A stretch of 64,000 bases of DNA from Sternotherus odoratus (GCA_032164245.1 JAVMKO010000001.1:64028892-64092891); one strand, 5' to 3'. Numbered from the stretch's first letter, positions 11,611 to 24,642 are shown. Notes: a model not told the origin generated them from the sequence alone. Numbers and translations are program-made.

Positions 11611-14133
11611 AATTTCATCTGGGGCCAGAAGAGGAAACATCACAGTAGTACTAGAAAGGCTATTTACATGATATTTCTGCTTCAGCTGTGAAGCCAGAAA
11701 TACCAGAAATTTAACAAAGAAACCTGTTCTCCTGAGATGTCCAACTTTCTCTTGCTGACTCATAAGGTTGGGATACTCTGGATAAAATTCCAGACTTTAG
11801 GACAGTTACCTGAAGTGATTACTTTAACCCATTGCTAACTCATCTACTGCCAATTATTTTTAGCTTTTAAATTTACCATTGGGAGGACATAAATTGGGAA
11901 AATATTGATAATAAATTCATCTTCATGAGATGGGATGGCCTGGCCTTATCACTTCCAGCAATGAAGAAAGAATGCCTAGAAAAGTCAGGTAAATTAGACC
12001 CGCGATCAAGCATATACACAGTACACTACAAAATAAATAACAGCTGTTTCACTCAGATTAGAAGGTAGAGAACTCTTTGTATACCTTATGGTTGATATCT
12101 TTATTCTGCTCCCTGTGGATGTGTAAGTACAACATCTTAGCTGACATAAATTCAATTGTTGCCAGATCTGCCACAGAAAGATAACTCTGTGATGTATGTT
12201 AATTGACTGATTAGGGACTGGACCATATGAAAGTGTCTTTTTTTCCCTAATGTAAACTGAGTGTTACGTAGGTTATAATATATGTTTCAAATGAAGATCA
12301 AACATATATATGTAGACCCTACGAGAGCTAAGATGGCCACACTTGTTTTATAGAGAATAAACTTTGGGTTTACGTGTGCTAAAGGGAAAAGTGTGATTGA
12401 CAGTACTATTAAAACCAAACTCCTATGTCTAAATGACAAGAAGACTTTTCACATCAACACAATCAAGACAGTGAAGGAGATGTAATTTCCCATCATGCTG
12501 ACTCTGCAAACTTCTAATTCTGTCTTGTATATAAAATTTCAGCTCTCATTAATGTCTGATGTTATTCCCTAATTTGCACTTTCACTCCTATATTCTCAGG
12601 CAAGAGACTGTATTTGATTAATTAAAGAAGGTAGCAAATATTTAAGAAATCACAATCCATATAAACACTTTTTTCCTGAAAGTTTTAAAGAAGATTTTAT
12701 TTTTGTCTGTTAAACATAATAACAAAGGAAAGCATTAGGACTGAACTGAGGTTGGGTCGTATACTAGAGTTGAGTTGGAGGCTGATATTTATGCATGTCT
12801 TATAATATTGGTACTAAATTAAGATATTAACACATTTATTCAACAATGCAATTGCATTCATGATCCAACTACCAACACCCATACAGCCCATCAGCCATTC
12901 CAGTCTAGCTAAAAATATAGAGGAGGTCTTTACAAAATGAACATGACAACAGCTTCCGTCATCGATCTATTTGTTGACCGTTCAGATGGAAGTTGACCGA
13001 GGCAACCAAAGGGAGACTGATTTAGGCAGCAGGCAACTTGCAGTCTGCACTCAGATTTGTTCCTAGTCAAGACAAAATGCAAAGCAGACCTGATGTTGGT
13101 TTCCATGAATATTCCAATGGGAGAACACAATTAAAGCAATTCCCACTTGAACCATTTACAATGCATTAAAATTAATTATTAACAGACTTGGACCTTTTGT
13201 TTGTATTTTACAATTGCACAACGCAAAACCCTGTTAAAAAAAGCACTGTGTACTAACCTTTGGCTGCTAAATTAGGGAGCCATTTGTTCTGTGTATTCAT
13301 ATATTTATCCCTAATACTGTAATCATGTAGCAAACTTTTTCTTCCATTGAAACAATTATAGTCTCACCAATTTAACAGAATTTCTTTCATATATGTGTTT
13401 CATGTTTGTGTGATCCCAAAGATGTAGCTTGCTGTCCTTCTTTTGACAAAGGATTTTGAGTGAAAGAAGCTATTGCAAATACATCTACATTCTGCAGAAA
13501 ATAAAATGGAACCACCTATTAATATTTAGACTCCAGTTCCCATAAGCAATTTGGTGGTTTAGTATGGGTTGTCAGAGTGAAGAGTCAGAAAGGCAAGGAG
13601 GTCCTACGGGAAATAGGAAAAGACAGGATTGAAATAGTAGAGCAGTGAAATCTTGAAAATACCCACTCTTGCAATTTAGGTCTCTCCTTCTTAATAAAGT
13701 TCTTCAAACTCATGAGCTCCTCCTGCTCATTCTCTATGATAGCTTTTAAGTCAGCAGGTACCTCACAGATTTCTCTTAGATTGATCAGCAAAGGCAATGA
13801 CAATATCTTTTCAGAGGACCTTTTCAGTCCAATTTCTTTTCTAACTCTTTACACTTTCAGTCAGATTTCACTGTTGCCACAGTGAAAACATCTTTATTTG
13901 TTTTTCCTGTTTAGCTGCACTCTACACCCATGCTGTCCTCAGTTTCTCACCAACTGCTGTATCCGAGGCTCTTCTCAGGCCACGTATACACCAGGAAGCT
14001 TTTCTTTGCTCACTGAACTACCACAGAACATCACAGCCTTATATTTTCCCCTTTATAGATGAATCCCTTAGGAATGAAATTAACACGTAAATGGAGGATG
14101 AGGCTAGACCATTCTCTTATTTGAAGCAGAGTC
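11611..14133. other. No gene recognised
   Basis: AT-rich sequence without recognisable coding or repeat structure. Short frames (12930-13130 and 13585-13803, minus strand) carry no known motif. The interval 13100-13350 has a complex, non-repetitive composition but nothing nameable. Confidence 0.5.
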
Positions 14134-14136
14134 TAA

Positions 14137-14384
14137 GGGCTTATCTACAGTAGGGAGAGGGATCGACCGAAGATACGCAACTTCAGCTACTTGAATAACG
14201 TAGCTGAAGTCGGCGTATGTTTGGCCGACTTACCTGCCGTCCTCATGGTGGCGGCGGTTGGCAGCAGGCTCCCCCATTGACTCCAGCTTGTGCCTCTCGG
14301 CGAGCTGGGGTTCCGGAGTCGACAGGGGAGCTTGTTGCTGATCGATCGCTACCCACCGATCTGGTGGGTCATGAAGACATACCC
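14137..14384 (+). mobile_element. Harbinger-type MITE, 248 bp
   Basis: Left end GGGCTTATCTACAG, right end GAAGACATACCC; exact TAA duplications at 14134-14136 and 14385-14387. The interior holds palindromic blocks (ACTTCAGCTACTTGAATAAC then GTAGCTGAAGT) and GTCGAC motifs shared with the copies at 9177-9476 and 37659-37876. There is no coding capacity. The left-end similarity to the Harbinger at 6590 suggests mobilisation by that transposase family. Confidence 0.88.
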
Positions 14385-14389
14385 TAAGA

Positions 14390-15030
14390 CAGTGGTTCTC
14401 AAACTTTTTCTACTGGTGACCCCTTTCAGACACCAGGCCTTTAAGCATGACCCCCCCTTAGGGGTAGGGGCTGGGCTGGGAGGAGGGTGCCAGCAGCCCC
14501 CCGGGGCAGGAGCTGGGCTTTGAGGGGGGGTTCCAGCAGCCCCCCCGGGGCAGGGGCCAAGCTCAGGGGAGGGTGCCAGCAATCCCCCGGGACAGGGGCT
14601 GGGGCCCGAGGCTGTATAGCCGCGGCAGGGCCTGGGGCAAGGACCTGGGGCTCGGGATGCTGTCAGCAGCCTGCCGTGGCAGGGGCTGGGTCTGGGGCTC
14701 GGGGCACTGCCGGCAGCCCACCCTGTCAGGGGCCCGCTCCGGGGCTAGGAGCGCCACCGGCAGCCTGCCGCTGCAGGGGCCCGCATCTCTAGGTGCCGCT
14801 GGCAGCCCGCTGCGCCGGGGCTGGCTCGGGGTGCTGCCGGCAGCCTGCCCTGCCAGGAGCCCGCTCCAGGGTTCGGGGTGCCGCCGGCAGCCTGCCACAG
14901 CAGGGGCTGGGTCTGGGGCTCAGGGCACCGCTGGCAGCCCGCCGCACCAGGGGCTGGCTGTGGGGCTCGGGGTACCACTGGCAGGGGTTGGGGCCGGCTG
15001 CCAGCCTCAGGGGCTCGTGACCCCCACATA
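14390..15030 (+). mobile_element. hAT-like non-autonomous element, right end missing
   Basis: It starts with CAGTGGTTCTCAAACTTTTT, then CTACTGGTGACCCCTTTCA, a hAT-type terminus that also begins the element at 51219. It runs into a very GC-rich tandem-repeat core and then CTCGTGACCCCCACATAG. The expected complementary terminus (AGTTTGAGAACCAC) is absent, so the right end is deleted or degraded. Confidence 0.72.
14462..15010 (+). repeat. GC-rich minisatellite, about 47-bp unit
   Basis: The core CAGCC(T/C)(G/A)CC recurs at 14667, 14714, 14761, 14803, 14841, 14888 and 14935, giving spacings of 47, 47, 42, 38, 47 and 47. Units contain GGGGCTGGGTCTGGGGCTC-like text. Long open frames in all phases here (up to 152 codons) arise from stop-poor GC-rich repeats and are not genes. 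Confidence 0.9.
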
Positions 15031-17119
15031 GCTTCCTTCCACCAATTTATGCTTCCCTAGACCTATTTGCATCTGCTCTACCTGTGAGTAAGCAATTTTT
15101 TTCTTACATGACAGAGAGCATAAATTAAGTGTAAATTAAATCACAACTTTAGCTTACACCTTCTTTCAACTCCTTGGCATAGAAGTTACACTTATTTGCA
15201 TTGTGAAAAGTGGTATAAGCAGGCCAAGTGAATGCAATAGATTTTATTTTACAGAACCTTATATATATATCACTTCTGAAATTGGCCTGCAGATCTCAGT
15301 AAACCAGAAGAGAGCTCAGAATGTCCCCAGTAACCAGTAAATAAAACCAAAGTATAACATCAGGGTAAAATATTAAGGTGGCCAATGGTGTGATGATGTG
15401 AATGATCAGGATAGTGATGGGAAAGATAATACTGTAATAGCCTCAGACACATGTCAGACAGCAGCTCTGTAAAGATGACATGAAGCTAAGGTTAGCCTTT
15501 AATCCTGGACCTTAGGAGCAAGAGCATTTTAAATTACCATTATGAGAAATGGCTTGTTTGGGGAAACTGTATTTACAGAATTCAGTTCAACTCAGTTCTG
15601 ATTACCAAAACCTGAAGTGCAATGAGGTGTTATTGGCTGGCTTCTCCAAAACTGGATGACACCTTGAGGTGTCAGACCTCCCTACTGTGCCAAGCCCAAA
15701 GTGCAGTAACGGTGTACTGTCCAAGTTTGCATGCAGATTGGCTTCAAAGGGGAAACACTAATTGCAACTTGGATCACTTTAGAGCAAATTGGTTTGCATA
15801 GCTGCTTGGTACCCTTTAAAAGAAACCCACTGAGTAATCAAAGTTACCAATTTGCATTCGCAAGAGAATGCTATGTACTCACAGTGACCAGTTTGAGTAT
15901 GTGGCACATATTGTGTGGGGATATCTACACTGGAAAATTTGCTCCTATTGTTGAATCACAATAGAGAAACTCAGATATCACAGTAATGGGTGTTTACCTA
16001 GATAAACAGTTAAAGATGTAAGACCGTTTCTGTTATAAATCCTATTTTTCTGAAAGCAATTCCATTCTAGATGATATTTCTCATGCAAAGTTTCTGCCTA
16101 GAAAGATATTTTAAAATAAATATTCTAAGATTAATTGGACAATCTGCTTTTGAGTTATGATCCTGAAATTCTAGTTTCACTTTCTGAAAATTCTTTGTTC
16201 AACTGCAAATTAAAAAGCAATGATCTAACAATTGCAAATGTGGTTTGTATGCCCTAATCCTCAATAAGAATTAGAACACCAGAATACTCTAACCATTTCA
16301 GAATCATGAAGTTCCATTTATTAGAGATGATTCCCGTAGAACGTCCGTGAGCGACATGATAAACTGCAAGTGCCACTCCTCCTATTTCACTGTACGTTTC
16401 CTTATTTTAAGAAGGTGAAGAGACCCTTTTCTTGAGAAGTGAGCTCTCCAGAATATAAATAAATCTCTTCATTTGTGAGGTTTGTACTGGATTTGAGCGA
16501 GTTCTACCAAAAAGTGCTGGCTAAAGTTGTAAATAAAACCTACTGATAGTCTTAGCTGATGTGTATAGCCCCTTTTATCTGCCTGTTCATTAGTAGGCCT
16601 CTTCCTTCTCCCAGAAGCAGATACTTTTGAACAGGATCCTGTGAGAGGCAGCAGGGAGTAGTTGCTACTGTGCTTCCATCTCCTTCATCCCCCTAAGGAA
16701 ACAAGTGACTGTGCATCTAAGGGTTGTATATACACAAAGAATTTGTACATGCATGCAAAATGATTGTGTTACCTTGATATTATTACAGTTCATATGCACT
16801 TGCTTATTGACATTAACATTTTGAATGTATGCTTATGTTTTTATTGTTCAAAAAATATGAGCCAGTGTGCTGAGTACCTCAGCAGTCCTTTGGGCTTTAT
16901 AACCCTAAAAGGTAAATTGTACATATGCCAACACTGGAGCTACAATGGAGAAGGAGAATGTAAGAGGCCAATGTTCCCTCACAATTTCCATCACAGAGGC
17001 CAGCCGCAACCGCAGTCTGTTCACTCACCAACGCACCAGAATTACCTGGGTTTAGTAAAACTTTCAGAACTCTTGCCAATTAGATGGTATTAGTGGTATT
17101 TAGCATATTTTCTGTGCTA
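15031..17119. other. No gene recognised
   Basis: AT-rich unique-looking sequence. A fragment at about 15915-15950 (GGGGATATCTACACTGGAAA) resembles the end of a Harbinger-type MITE but cannot be delimited. Confidence 0.45.
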
Positions 17120-17475
17120 TCAAGGAAGAAGAATGTTCTTATGGATAAAGTTAGGATTGGGACTCAAGAGTTATGGGTTTAGTTCCCTGCTCTTCCACAG
17201 ACATCCTGCATGGCCTTGGGGAAATTAATCTCTTTGTCCCCCATTTTCTCATCTGAGTAACAGAGAAAATATTTTCTTACTTCTCACCCTTTGTCTGTCT
17301 AGTCTATTTCAAGTCATCCAAAACCAATGGGAGTCTTTCCACTTATATTTTAGACAATTTGAGGTAGGGACCATCTCTTATTATGTGCTTATACATCACC
17401 TAGCACAATGTGGCCCCAATTGTGGTAGGAGTCTTTAGATACCTCTGTAATACAAATAATGAAATAGTCATAATA
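17120..17475 (+). mobile_element. MIR-like SINE with long 3' tail
   Basis: The segment has the order of tRNA-derived core-SINEs. First comes a B-box-like GGGTTTAGTTCCCTGCTCTT. Then follows a core resembling CCTTGGGGAAATTAATCTCT and CCCCCATTTTCTCATCTGAG. The tail, GGGACCATCTCTTATTATGT, CACCTAGCACAATGTGGCCC and CTCTGTAATACAAATAATGA, is repeated elsewhere in the window at 29560-29655, 48452-48545 and 63935-63990. It is degenerate and therefore old. Confidence 0.7.
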
Positions 17476-20181
17476 AAGGTATTGTTTTGTGGTTGCCATA
17501 GTTTCACAAAAGCAGGTTTTCTGGAAATAAGCATTCAGATAAATGATGTTTGCACATTTGCCAATTTATATTCACGAAAGGAGCCACAATTGAACACACC
17601 AGTGTATGCATCCAGAGCGGAATAGACATCTCAATAAGTGTGAAAGCAAGCCTTCCTGCCTGCTCATTTCTGAAACGCACTCTTCGCCGTCTAAAATCAA
17701 CTAAAGTAACATTATTCTGGAATTGTTTTTTAAACCTGCAGTGTCAAATTTTAATGTTAAGGAATAATGTGAATTGCCCGGAAATTTAATAAATATAGTA
17801 CAAATATTCATTCTACAGTTTACAGTACTGTGCTCTACTTTTAACAAAGCCAAGGTTTCATTTCAAACAAATTGTCATGAGATATGTCATTTGATACTTG
17901 TGGCTTAAGTTTATGGAGCTAATGATTACTAAGGGAATCTGCCCAACAAAGAAATATAGTTCTCTGCCCAAATCTGTTTCCAAGCTATTGGTAGTGTGTG
18001 TAGCTTTAACACACTAGAATGACTTTATCTGGTTACTGCACCTCTAAAATCTGTACCACAAGGCCAGCTAACTTGTCAGTGTCAGTTGCAGATGAAACAG
18101 AGACTGAGCTCTGGTAGGAGCTCACTCTTCGCTCTCTCTCTCTCTCTCCCTGCCTTCACTCCAGGGAAGAGGGGTCAAAGTAAAATTTCTGTTCATGTCC
18201 CTAAGCCACTTTGAAGTCTGGCAATCTTGTACCCGCTGCCTTTCTGGTCATAGGCTTACAGCAATGTTGCAAAATATGCAGTCTTAGCTGGGTAAGCCAG
18301 ATTCTTATTAGAAAGAAGAAAAAGGAAAGAAGACATAATGTAGGGAAGAAAAAGGGAAGATTTTAAGGGTGGAGACAAAATTTCACATTCTAAGTGGTGG
18401 CCAGAATTTTAATGGAGCCAATGGAGGTAACAGAGTCACCTGGGTCTGTCTCTCTGTCCCAACCTGGTCAGCGCATCCCTCAGGATTAAGATGAAGGCGG
18501 CCCAGGATCCCAGAAGACAGTGGGGCTAGCAGTCTTGAGGGCAAAGCTTGCTCCTTTAGCTTCTTTTGTCTTTCCATGAACCAGAATTTGCATCCCCTCA
18601 TTTCAGTCACCCACTGTTATGGTAACCAACTTTTCTCCCCAGAGTCTCATTTTAGGGACCCCGGCAGTGATGGGCAGAATAGCCTATTCCCATATTATTT
18701 TAGCTACAGCAGGCCTAATTTCTGACACACTAATTTTGGTTCACTGATATCCGGTCCCACACTTTTCTTGTTTACCAGGCATGATATTAACAGAGTCCTT
18801 GAGTTATATCAGCTGCCTATTGTTTTGTCTAATTTAGACTGTTTTATCTTCCTTTTGCATCTTTTCCCATCAACGTTTGTTGTTTATAAGTTATTGTGAC
18901 ATTTAATGAAATTTTACTCACTTTTTACAGCTGAGATTGCAATTTGGGTAAATTTGTAGACCCAATTATTACAACAATAGCACTTTAAAAAATGACAGAG
19001 TATCTGCCAGTCAATGGGCTGATTAAGGTGCAGAATACATCCATAATTTGTGGAAGTACAGGATGCTCAGTGCACCATAGCTTAATGTGGAAAAATGTGC
19101 CCAGATAGGTACCACTATCTTTACATAAGCTCCTTAGAGTCCTGATTGTGAGGTTTTTCTTTCTTTTGTAATAGCTCACAAGTCCGACACTTTTCCTAAA
19201 ACAATCCAGCAATGTTTATTAGAACAGACAGAACACTTAAGGAAACTAAAAGTTAAACGAAATACATTTGGGTGAGTTTGGTAGCTATGCATAGCCTAGC
19301 ACCTTATCTTAAAATGTTGAAATTCCAAACATTTTATTGTACCTCCAGTTAATGTTGATCAGAACACAGGGAAGTCTGTTGGAATCTTTGGATAATTTGG
19401 CTACCAAACTCAACGAGTGTCTACTGAGTACATGCAAACTGGGATTTTTTTAGAGGTTTTTTAACTTGACTATATTAGGGAAGATTTTCACAGGAAAGAA
19501 CTGGCAAATCCCTGACATCAGGGACCAAATTGCCCCTTGGACAAATTTCAGGTCCATGTTCCAATGCACGGAAGTGCTACAGCATCTAAAGAAAACAAGT
19601 GGGAGATCATTTTTAAAATCATGGGCAAAGCAATATATTTCCTCCTAATCTTCTTCTAAGAAATATCTCAACTATTTTAGCAGGAACTTTCCAATAAATA
19701 AATAATTACATGAAGACATAAATAAATTCAGCCCTGAGGCAGACAGCCACTATGGAAAAATTTGTCCCAAATAGTTAAAGTTTGGGTAAGTTATAAATAA
19801 GATGTGAAAATAAGATTTCATACAGTGATGTGTTGGCTGTCTTTAGCTACAGGTGTCATTACCTATGTTGCCTATATTAAATGATACAAATACTTTACAT
19901 ATCTCTACTGCCTTCTCTTTGAGAACCTCACACATTTTATAAGCAACAATTAATTAACCCTTTTCACCAAATAATAAATAATAGCTGTTGAAAGTTGTTA
20001 CTGTATTCTGATAGCTATTTATCTGTGCTATATCATTAGTTCAGTCTGGATCCTAGCAGCAGATAGTAAAACTAACATTAGAATTGGAACTAAATGAAAA
20101 CCTCATTGGCACTTCCAGCAGAGTAGCTAAGTAGCCAAGTGGGAATGAGGATTTAACTATCCATTCATTTCTAAAGATGAT
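17476..20181. other. No gene recognised; one possible conserved block
   Basis: There is a TC-rich tract at 18130-18150. The block 17550-17800 has a complex, non-repetitive composition of the kind seen in conserved non-coding elements, but that cannot be shown from one sequence. No coding exon is supported. Confidence 0.4.
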
Positions 20182-21326
20182 TGTGACATAACAGGGTACA
20201 ATCCAGACTAATGAGAAGTTGTGTTAGCCCTGCCTTTAAATGCTGGGTGCTTTACAATACCTCACTGAAACTGTCCTCACCTGGGTCACTCACAAATAGC
20301 CTTCCAGCATACAAACCACACCTTGAATGTCTGTGTGTAACTGCAACCTGTCAACTAAATTTGGGCTGCACTCTGGGTCTCACCAGTGTTGGTTACAATT
20401 CATTGTGACCCCCAATACAATTCCAGTCTTAAATTTACCTCCAGAAATGTATGTTCTGTACTGCCAGCCCTCTATGGGACAATGCAAATCACATTAAATC
20501 TGTTATTTTTTTTTAAAGAGAATAGTGTGAACACAACTTGTTACCCCAAATGGATTTTCCCGGACACTTTAATTTAAACACACTTGGTTAGATAAAACAA
20601 TAAAACAAGAGAATTAACTATAAAGAGACAGATTTTAAGTGAGTACAAGTAATGAGGCATAAAGGTTAGAAATGGTTACAAGAAAAATAAAGTTAAGACA
20701 TTTATTAATACCTAACAACAAACTGTAGCAGATTCAAGCAAAGTTTCTCACCATATGTTTTCAGAAGTCTTACTAACCAAACCTTGTAGGTCAGGACCCC
20801 TTCTCCCAGAGTCCAATGAAGGCTTTCTTTTTTGCTTCAGGTGTAGTGAATGAGACAAGCAGGAAGAGAGAAATGGGGTATGTTGGGGGTGTTTATCTCT
20901 CCTTTTAATAGTTTAAATCCTCCTCTTGAAAAGCAATTCCAGCTGGGCACTGGGAGACAAAAAGTCTTTGTGGAGGAATGCTCCCTGCTGCTTTTTTCTC
21001 CACTGTTTCATCTTCCTTTGTTTTTCTTCCTGCTTGGTGACCCTATAGTGCTTACAAGAAAATTAAGCAGAGCACACATTCCTTTTTTTAGGACAGACCT
21101 GTTTGCCAACTTCTGTTTGGACAGAGATGTGGGGTTTAGAACATGTGATAATAACAACATAGAGTGGAATCTTATAACTTTGCATACAATGTTGCCACAC
21201 ATATTTTACCAGGGCAATACTGAGGAGCATACTGTGCATTTTCAAATGATGCCTTGCAAGGCATATTTTGTTCAAAGATTATTACAATAATGTGTAGGAT
21301 GTGAATACAGAGCTACATTCTGTCAC
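20182..21326 (-). mobile_element. ERV-type LTR, minus strand (copy 1)
   Basis: The segment begins TGTGACATAACAGGGTACAA and ends ACATTCTGTCACA, giving TG...CA ends on the minus strand. It shares blocks with a second copy at about 50870-52975: AAATGGTTACAAG with nearby AATAAAAGT, TTTAAGTGAGT, and the terminal block TTTCAAATGATGCC, GATTATTACAATA and TGTGAATACAG. A minus-strand AATAAA lies at 20701-20706. It carries no coding domains. Target duplications were not found, so the outer boundaries are approximate. It is a decayed regulatory remnant only. Confidence 0.6.
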
Positions 21327-21894
21327 AGTGCCCTGATCAGTTCATGATTAAGTTACATTGGCAGGGCAATGTGGGAGCAGTTTGCAATGCTTCTGCTTAG
21401 AGGATACTTGTTCTGAGCCAAATACTTATCTCATCCTTGTGCAAGCAGTCCCATTGTCATCAGTAAGTCGCCTGTGGTAGCAGAATATGGCCCTCTGTAG
21501 ATAAAGAGAAGATAAACAATTCCAGGGATGTCATGCTGACTCCCTTGAGGACTAATAGCGTTAAGATGGGGGATAAAGTGAGTCAGTCTGCTTAGCAGAG
21601 GACTAAAAGTGAGGATTGTCAAATGAACAAGGGAGGAGGGGTGGGAGTGAGCATTGCTGAATTACACTTATATGTTCATTTTAAATTGCACATCAAAGTA
21701 CTATTTAATTTGTAAAGTAGGAGAATAAGAACATAAATAATAAAGGACAGTAATTTCTTTGGAGGGGGAAACCCAGGAAATTGTTGCCTCACACAGTAAA
21801 CAAACAAATCTGTTCTCTGGCTCAGGGCATTCTCTAACAGCATGCCTCCTTGCTATGTTCATCTGTGGCTTGCATTATTATTTGACAAATATAT

Positions 21895-22010
21895 TGGGTG
21901 AGATTTTCAAAAATGCTAAGCATTGGCTGAACTGCTCCCTTTGGAATTAATTGTAAAACTCTCATTCAAAAGTGGTATTAGGCCAACCCTGAACACTTTC
22001 TAAAATTCCA
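21895..22010. repeat. Degenerate MITE remnant
   Basis: It starts GTGAGATTTTCAAAAATGCT and ends near CTAAAATTCCACCC, resembling the elements at 41195-41375 and 62622-62728 that begin and end with TTTTCAAAA-type repeats. It is heavily mutated. Confidence 0.35.
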
Positions 22011-22249
22011 CCCATTATGTCTTTGTATTTTAACTTGGTTCTCAGATTCAAGCACATTGGGTTGGATTTTCCCCTCTGTAGGAGTTTCATAAATAAATCA
22101 CTGCAGAGAGGAATATTAAGATAATGAGGCATGGTATAAAAAGGTGAACTGATTGTTCCTATTCACCTTTGTCAGCAATATAAGAATATAATGGCATTCA
22201 ACATTAAAACAAAATTAATTTTAAAATGGAAAATGTTTACATGTATATA

Positions 22250-22560
22250 TAATCCTTGGAACTAATTGACCCAAGATATTAGTGAGTCAAACAGCTTAGT
22301 GAATTTCAAAAGAGGATTGGATCATTATGTCAATGAGAAAAATGTCTTTGATAACACTTGCTAGGGTAACATTATGTGGGCTATTAATCATGTTTCAGAA
22401 GGTAGGTTGATCACTAGTTAGAGTCAGGAAGAAATGTTTCCTATGGTTTTGATGCACCAGTACTGAATGATGCATAGGAAATTTCAGAACCCACAATGAG
22501 CCTACTAATACATTATGAGAAACATTATACTGGACTACAAGAACTATTGGCTTGTATCGA
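22250..22560 (+). mobile_element. CR1 LINE 3' UTR fragment
   Basis: It contains the ordered marks of sauropsid CR1 3' UTRs: AAAAGAGGATTGGATCATTA, GTTAGAGTCAGGAAGAAATG, TTTCCTATGG and TATACTGGACTACAAGAACT followed by ATTGGCTTGT. It is 5'-truncated and non-coding. Confidence 0.72.
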
Positions 22561-22694
22561 CATGGCAAGTTGTGTGTACTTTTGCTTTGTGAAAGACGGG
22601 TGGGGTGTTGTGCTGATGAAAGCAATGAAAAAAACCACACACAATGATTTGGAATCTGCAAGGGAAAATATGCTTAGATTTATTTTATCTAGGA

Positions 22695-22955
22695 CAGTGA
22701 GGGACAGCCTGTAGCCAGTGGGCCACATGTGACCCTTCAGAGTAATCTGCTGGAGGACTGCCAGACAGTTTGTTTACATTTTCACAGCTGCCTGCAGTTC
22801 CCATTGGCTGTGGTTCACTGTTCCCATTCCATTGGCCGGGAACAGCAAACTATGACCATTGGAAGCTGCAGGTGGCCATGAAACTATCTGGCAGCCTGCC
22901 AGCAGATTACCGACAGGCCGTGTGCACCCTGCGGGCTACAGGTTGCCCACCACTG
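22695..22955 (+). mobile_element. hAT-type MITE, 261 bp
   Basis: Ends CAGTGAGGGACAGCCTGTAG and its near complement CTACAGGTTGCCCACCACTG. The flanking octamers are ATCTAGGA (22687-22694) and ATCAAGGA (22956-22963), 7 of 8 matching, as in a hAT target duplication with one later change. The interior GC-rich palindromic text (CCATTGGCTGTGGTTCACTG, CCATTGGCCGGGAACAGC) recurs partly at 31236-31383. Confidence 0.85.
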
Positions 22956-23582
22956 ATCAAGGAGCTTATTTTTTTCCTTTGACCATTACATATTGAATCA
23001 GTGTACATCATGTCCAAACATGTGAGGCAAAGCCCTGACATTGTAGCTCTGTTTGAATTTGAGGATATTTGCTGCAGTGTGAATTTGTTTTGAGCAATTC
23101 TTTGCAGCTGAGAAGACACCCCGCTGAATATAATACATTTGGTAATATTTTATAAATCTGTAAAATCAACTTCCAATGCTGTGTGCCTCATCTTGCCCTG
23201 AGGTCAGGATAGCTGTCATATTTCATTTGTTGTTTTCTATTATGTGTGCTCACTACTTTTATTGCCCTTTTAAAAGTGATTCATGCCTAACTTTCATATA
23301 AAGATTCCTGCCCATATTCATCATTCTTGTAAGGATTTATTCTAATTCACAACCTCCTGAGGTTCTCTTTTGTGTTTATTATTTCCAGTTCATTCTTAGT
23401 TTCAAGTACTCAGCAATTAATTGATCTTCCTTTGTTTGTCCAGCAGTGAGTGACAGTTTTCTGAATATTTCTTTTCCAAGAAGACATGTAGCTTTTCAAC
23501 ACCTTGCAATTCTTACCAAAATATTTGTTTTTCCCCCAGCATCTCCAAACAGCTTGAACTGTTCTGTTCATTCCCTCTTAAG

Positions 23583-23670
23583 CACTTGGCATTGCCACTG
23601 TCAGAAGACAGGATACTGGGATAGATCAACCTTTGGTCTGACCCAGTATGGTTGTTCTTATAGTGTTGTT
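23583..23670 (+). mobile_element. CR1 LINE 3' end fragment
   Basis: CTTGGCATTGCCACTGTCAG, then AGACAGGATACTGGGATAGA and TTTGGTCTGACCCAGTATGG, is the classical end of a sauropsid CR1 3' UTR. It is a separate short insertion from the copy at 22250-22560. Confidence 0.8.
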
Positions 23671-24519
23671 TTTGTTTCTTTGCTCTTTTTTTAAACCTGT
23701 GATGACCTTCTAGTCTCAGTTTCTGGGACACAGTTTTCATTTTACATTACTTATCTAATGTCTTCCAAGGGTACACGAGATGACAGCTAGGCCTATCTTT
23801 CCATTTCTAGTGAAGTTTTTTTCTTTGTTTCTTAATCACTTGTTCAAAATGAGATTACCTGAATAAATTTCTTCTGAAGAGTGGGGCTATTAAAGGTGTT
23901 AGAATTTAATACTCCATTGTCTTTAATGAAAATAGTGATGAGCAGAATGAATGAAAAGGTTATTTCAAAGGGACATGAGTATTTTAAAGAGACAGTATGT
24001 TGATGTCACTATTCTGTACATAACTTGCTCTATTAACTTTGATTTGATATAATATATGTTCTTTTTGCAGCGGTAGTCTGCATGTGAGACGTTCTCTACT
24101 ACATACTGACTCAGAGCCATTTTCACACATAGTGAATGCACAGTGACATTCTTGCATCACACACAAATACTATTTGGTCATTTTATTGTACTGTAGGTAA
24201 CTATATATCTAATTTACTTCTAACTGGGAAGTTGGTACCCCCCTGGTATTCACAGAGATCTGATAACTGTATACCTGTATGGTGTCTCTTTAAACAAAGT
24301 TCACTATTGTAGTGATTATGGTTTTGTTTCAAATATGTACCTGGCAAGGATTTGTAAACTTGTTAATACTTCCTAAAAAAATAAATAGCTAGTTTTTAAA
24401 ACAGGTGGATGTACTAAATTAAGCACAGAATGGATCAGATACACATACACAAATTCAGTGTGAGTTATTATCACTGCTCTTATTCTCATTTTCATCTTTG
24501 TGTGTAGTATAGGCCACTC
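23671..24519. other. No gene recognised
   Basis: AT-rich sequence with no coding or repeat signal that I can name. Confidence 0.45.
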
Positions 24520-24527
24520 ACTTGTTG

Positions 24528-24642
24528 ATAGACAGCAAGTGTGAAAAATCAGGATGAGGTGGGGGGGGTAATAGGAGCCTATATAAGAAAAAGACTCAAA
24601 AATTGGGATTGTCCTTATACAATCGGGTCATCTGATCACCCT
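24528..24642 (-). mobile_element. hAT-type MITE, 115 bp (second copy of the 7156 family)
   Basis: On the minus strand it reads AGGGTGATCAGATGACCCGA, then TCTTATATAGGCTCCTATTA, then TTTTTCACACTTGCTGTCT, parallel to the element at 7156-7277. It is flanked by an exact 8-bp duplication, ACTTGTTG (24520-24527 and 24643-24650). The last few bases of one terminus have been lost. Confidence 0.92.

Noticed and set aside
14487..15060. Several overlapping 75-152 codon frames on both strands
   Set aside because: All are products of a GC-rich, stop-poor 47-bp minisatellite; openness in many frames at once argues against coding.
20850..21290. 146-codon plus-strand frame
   Set aside because: It lies within a minus-strand ERV-type LTR and reads antisense to it; LTRs are non-coding.
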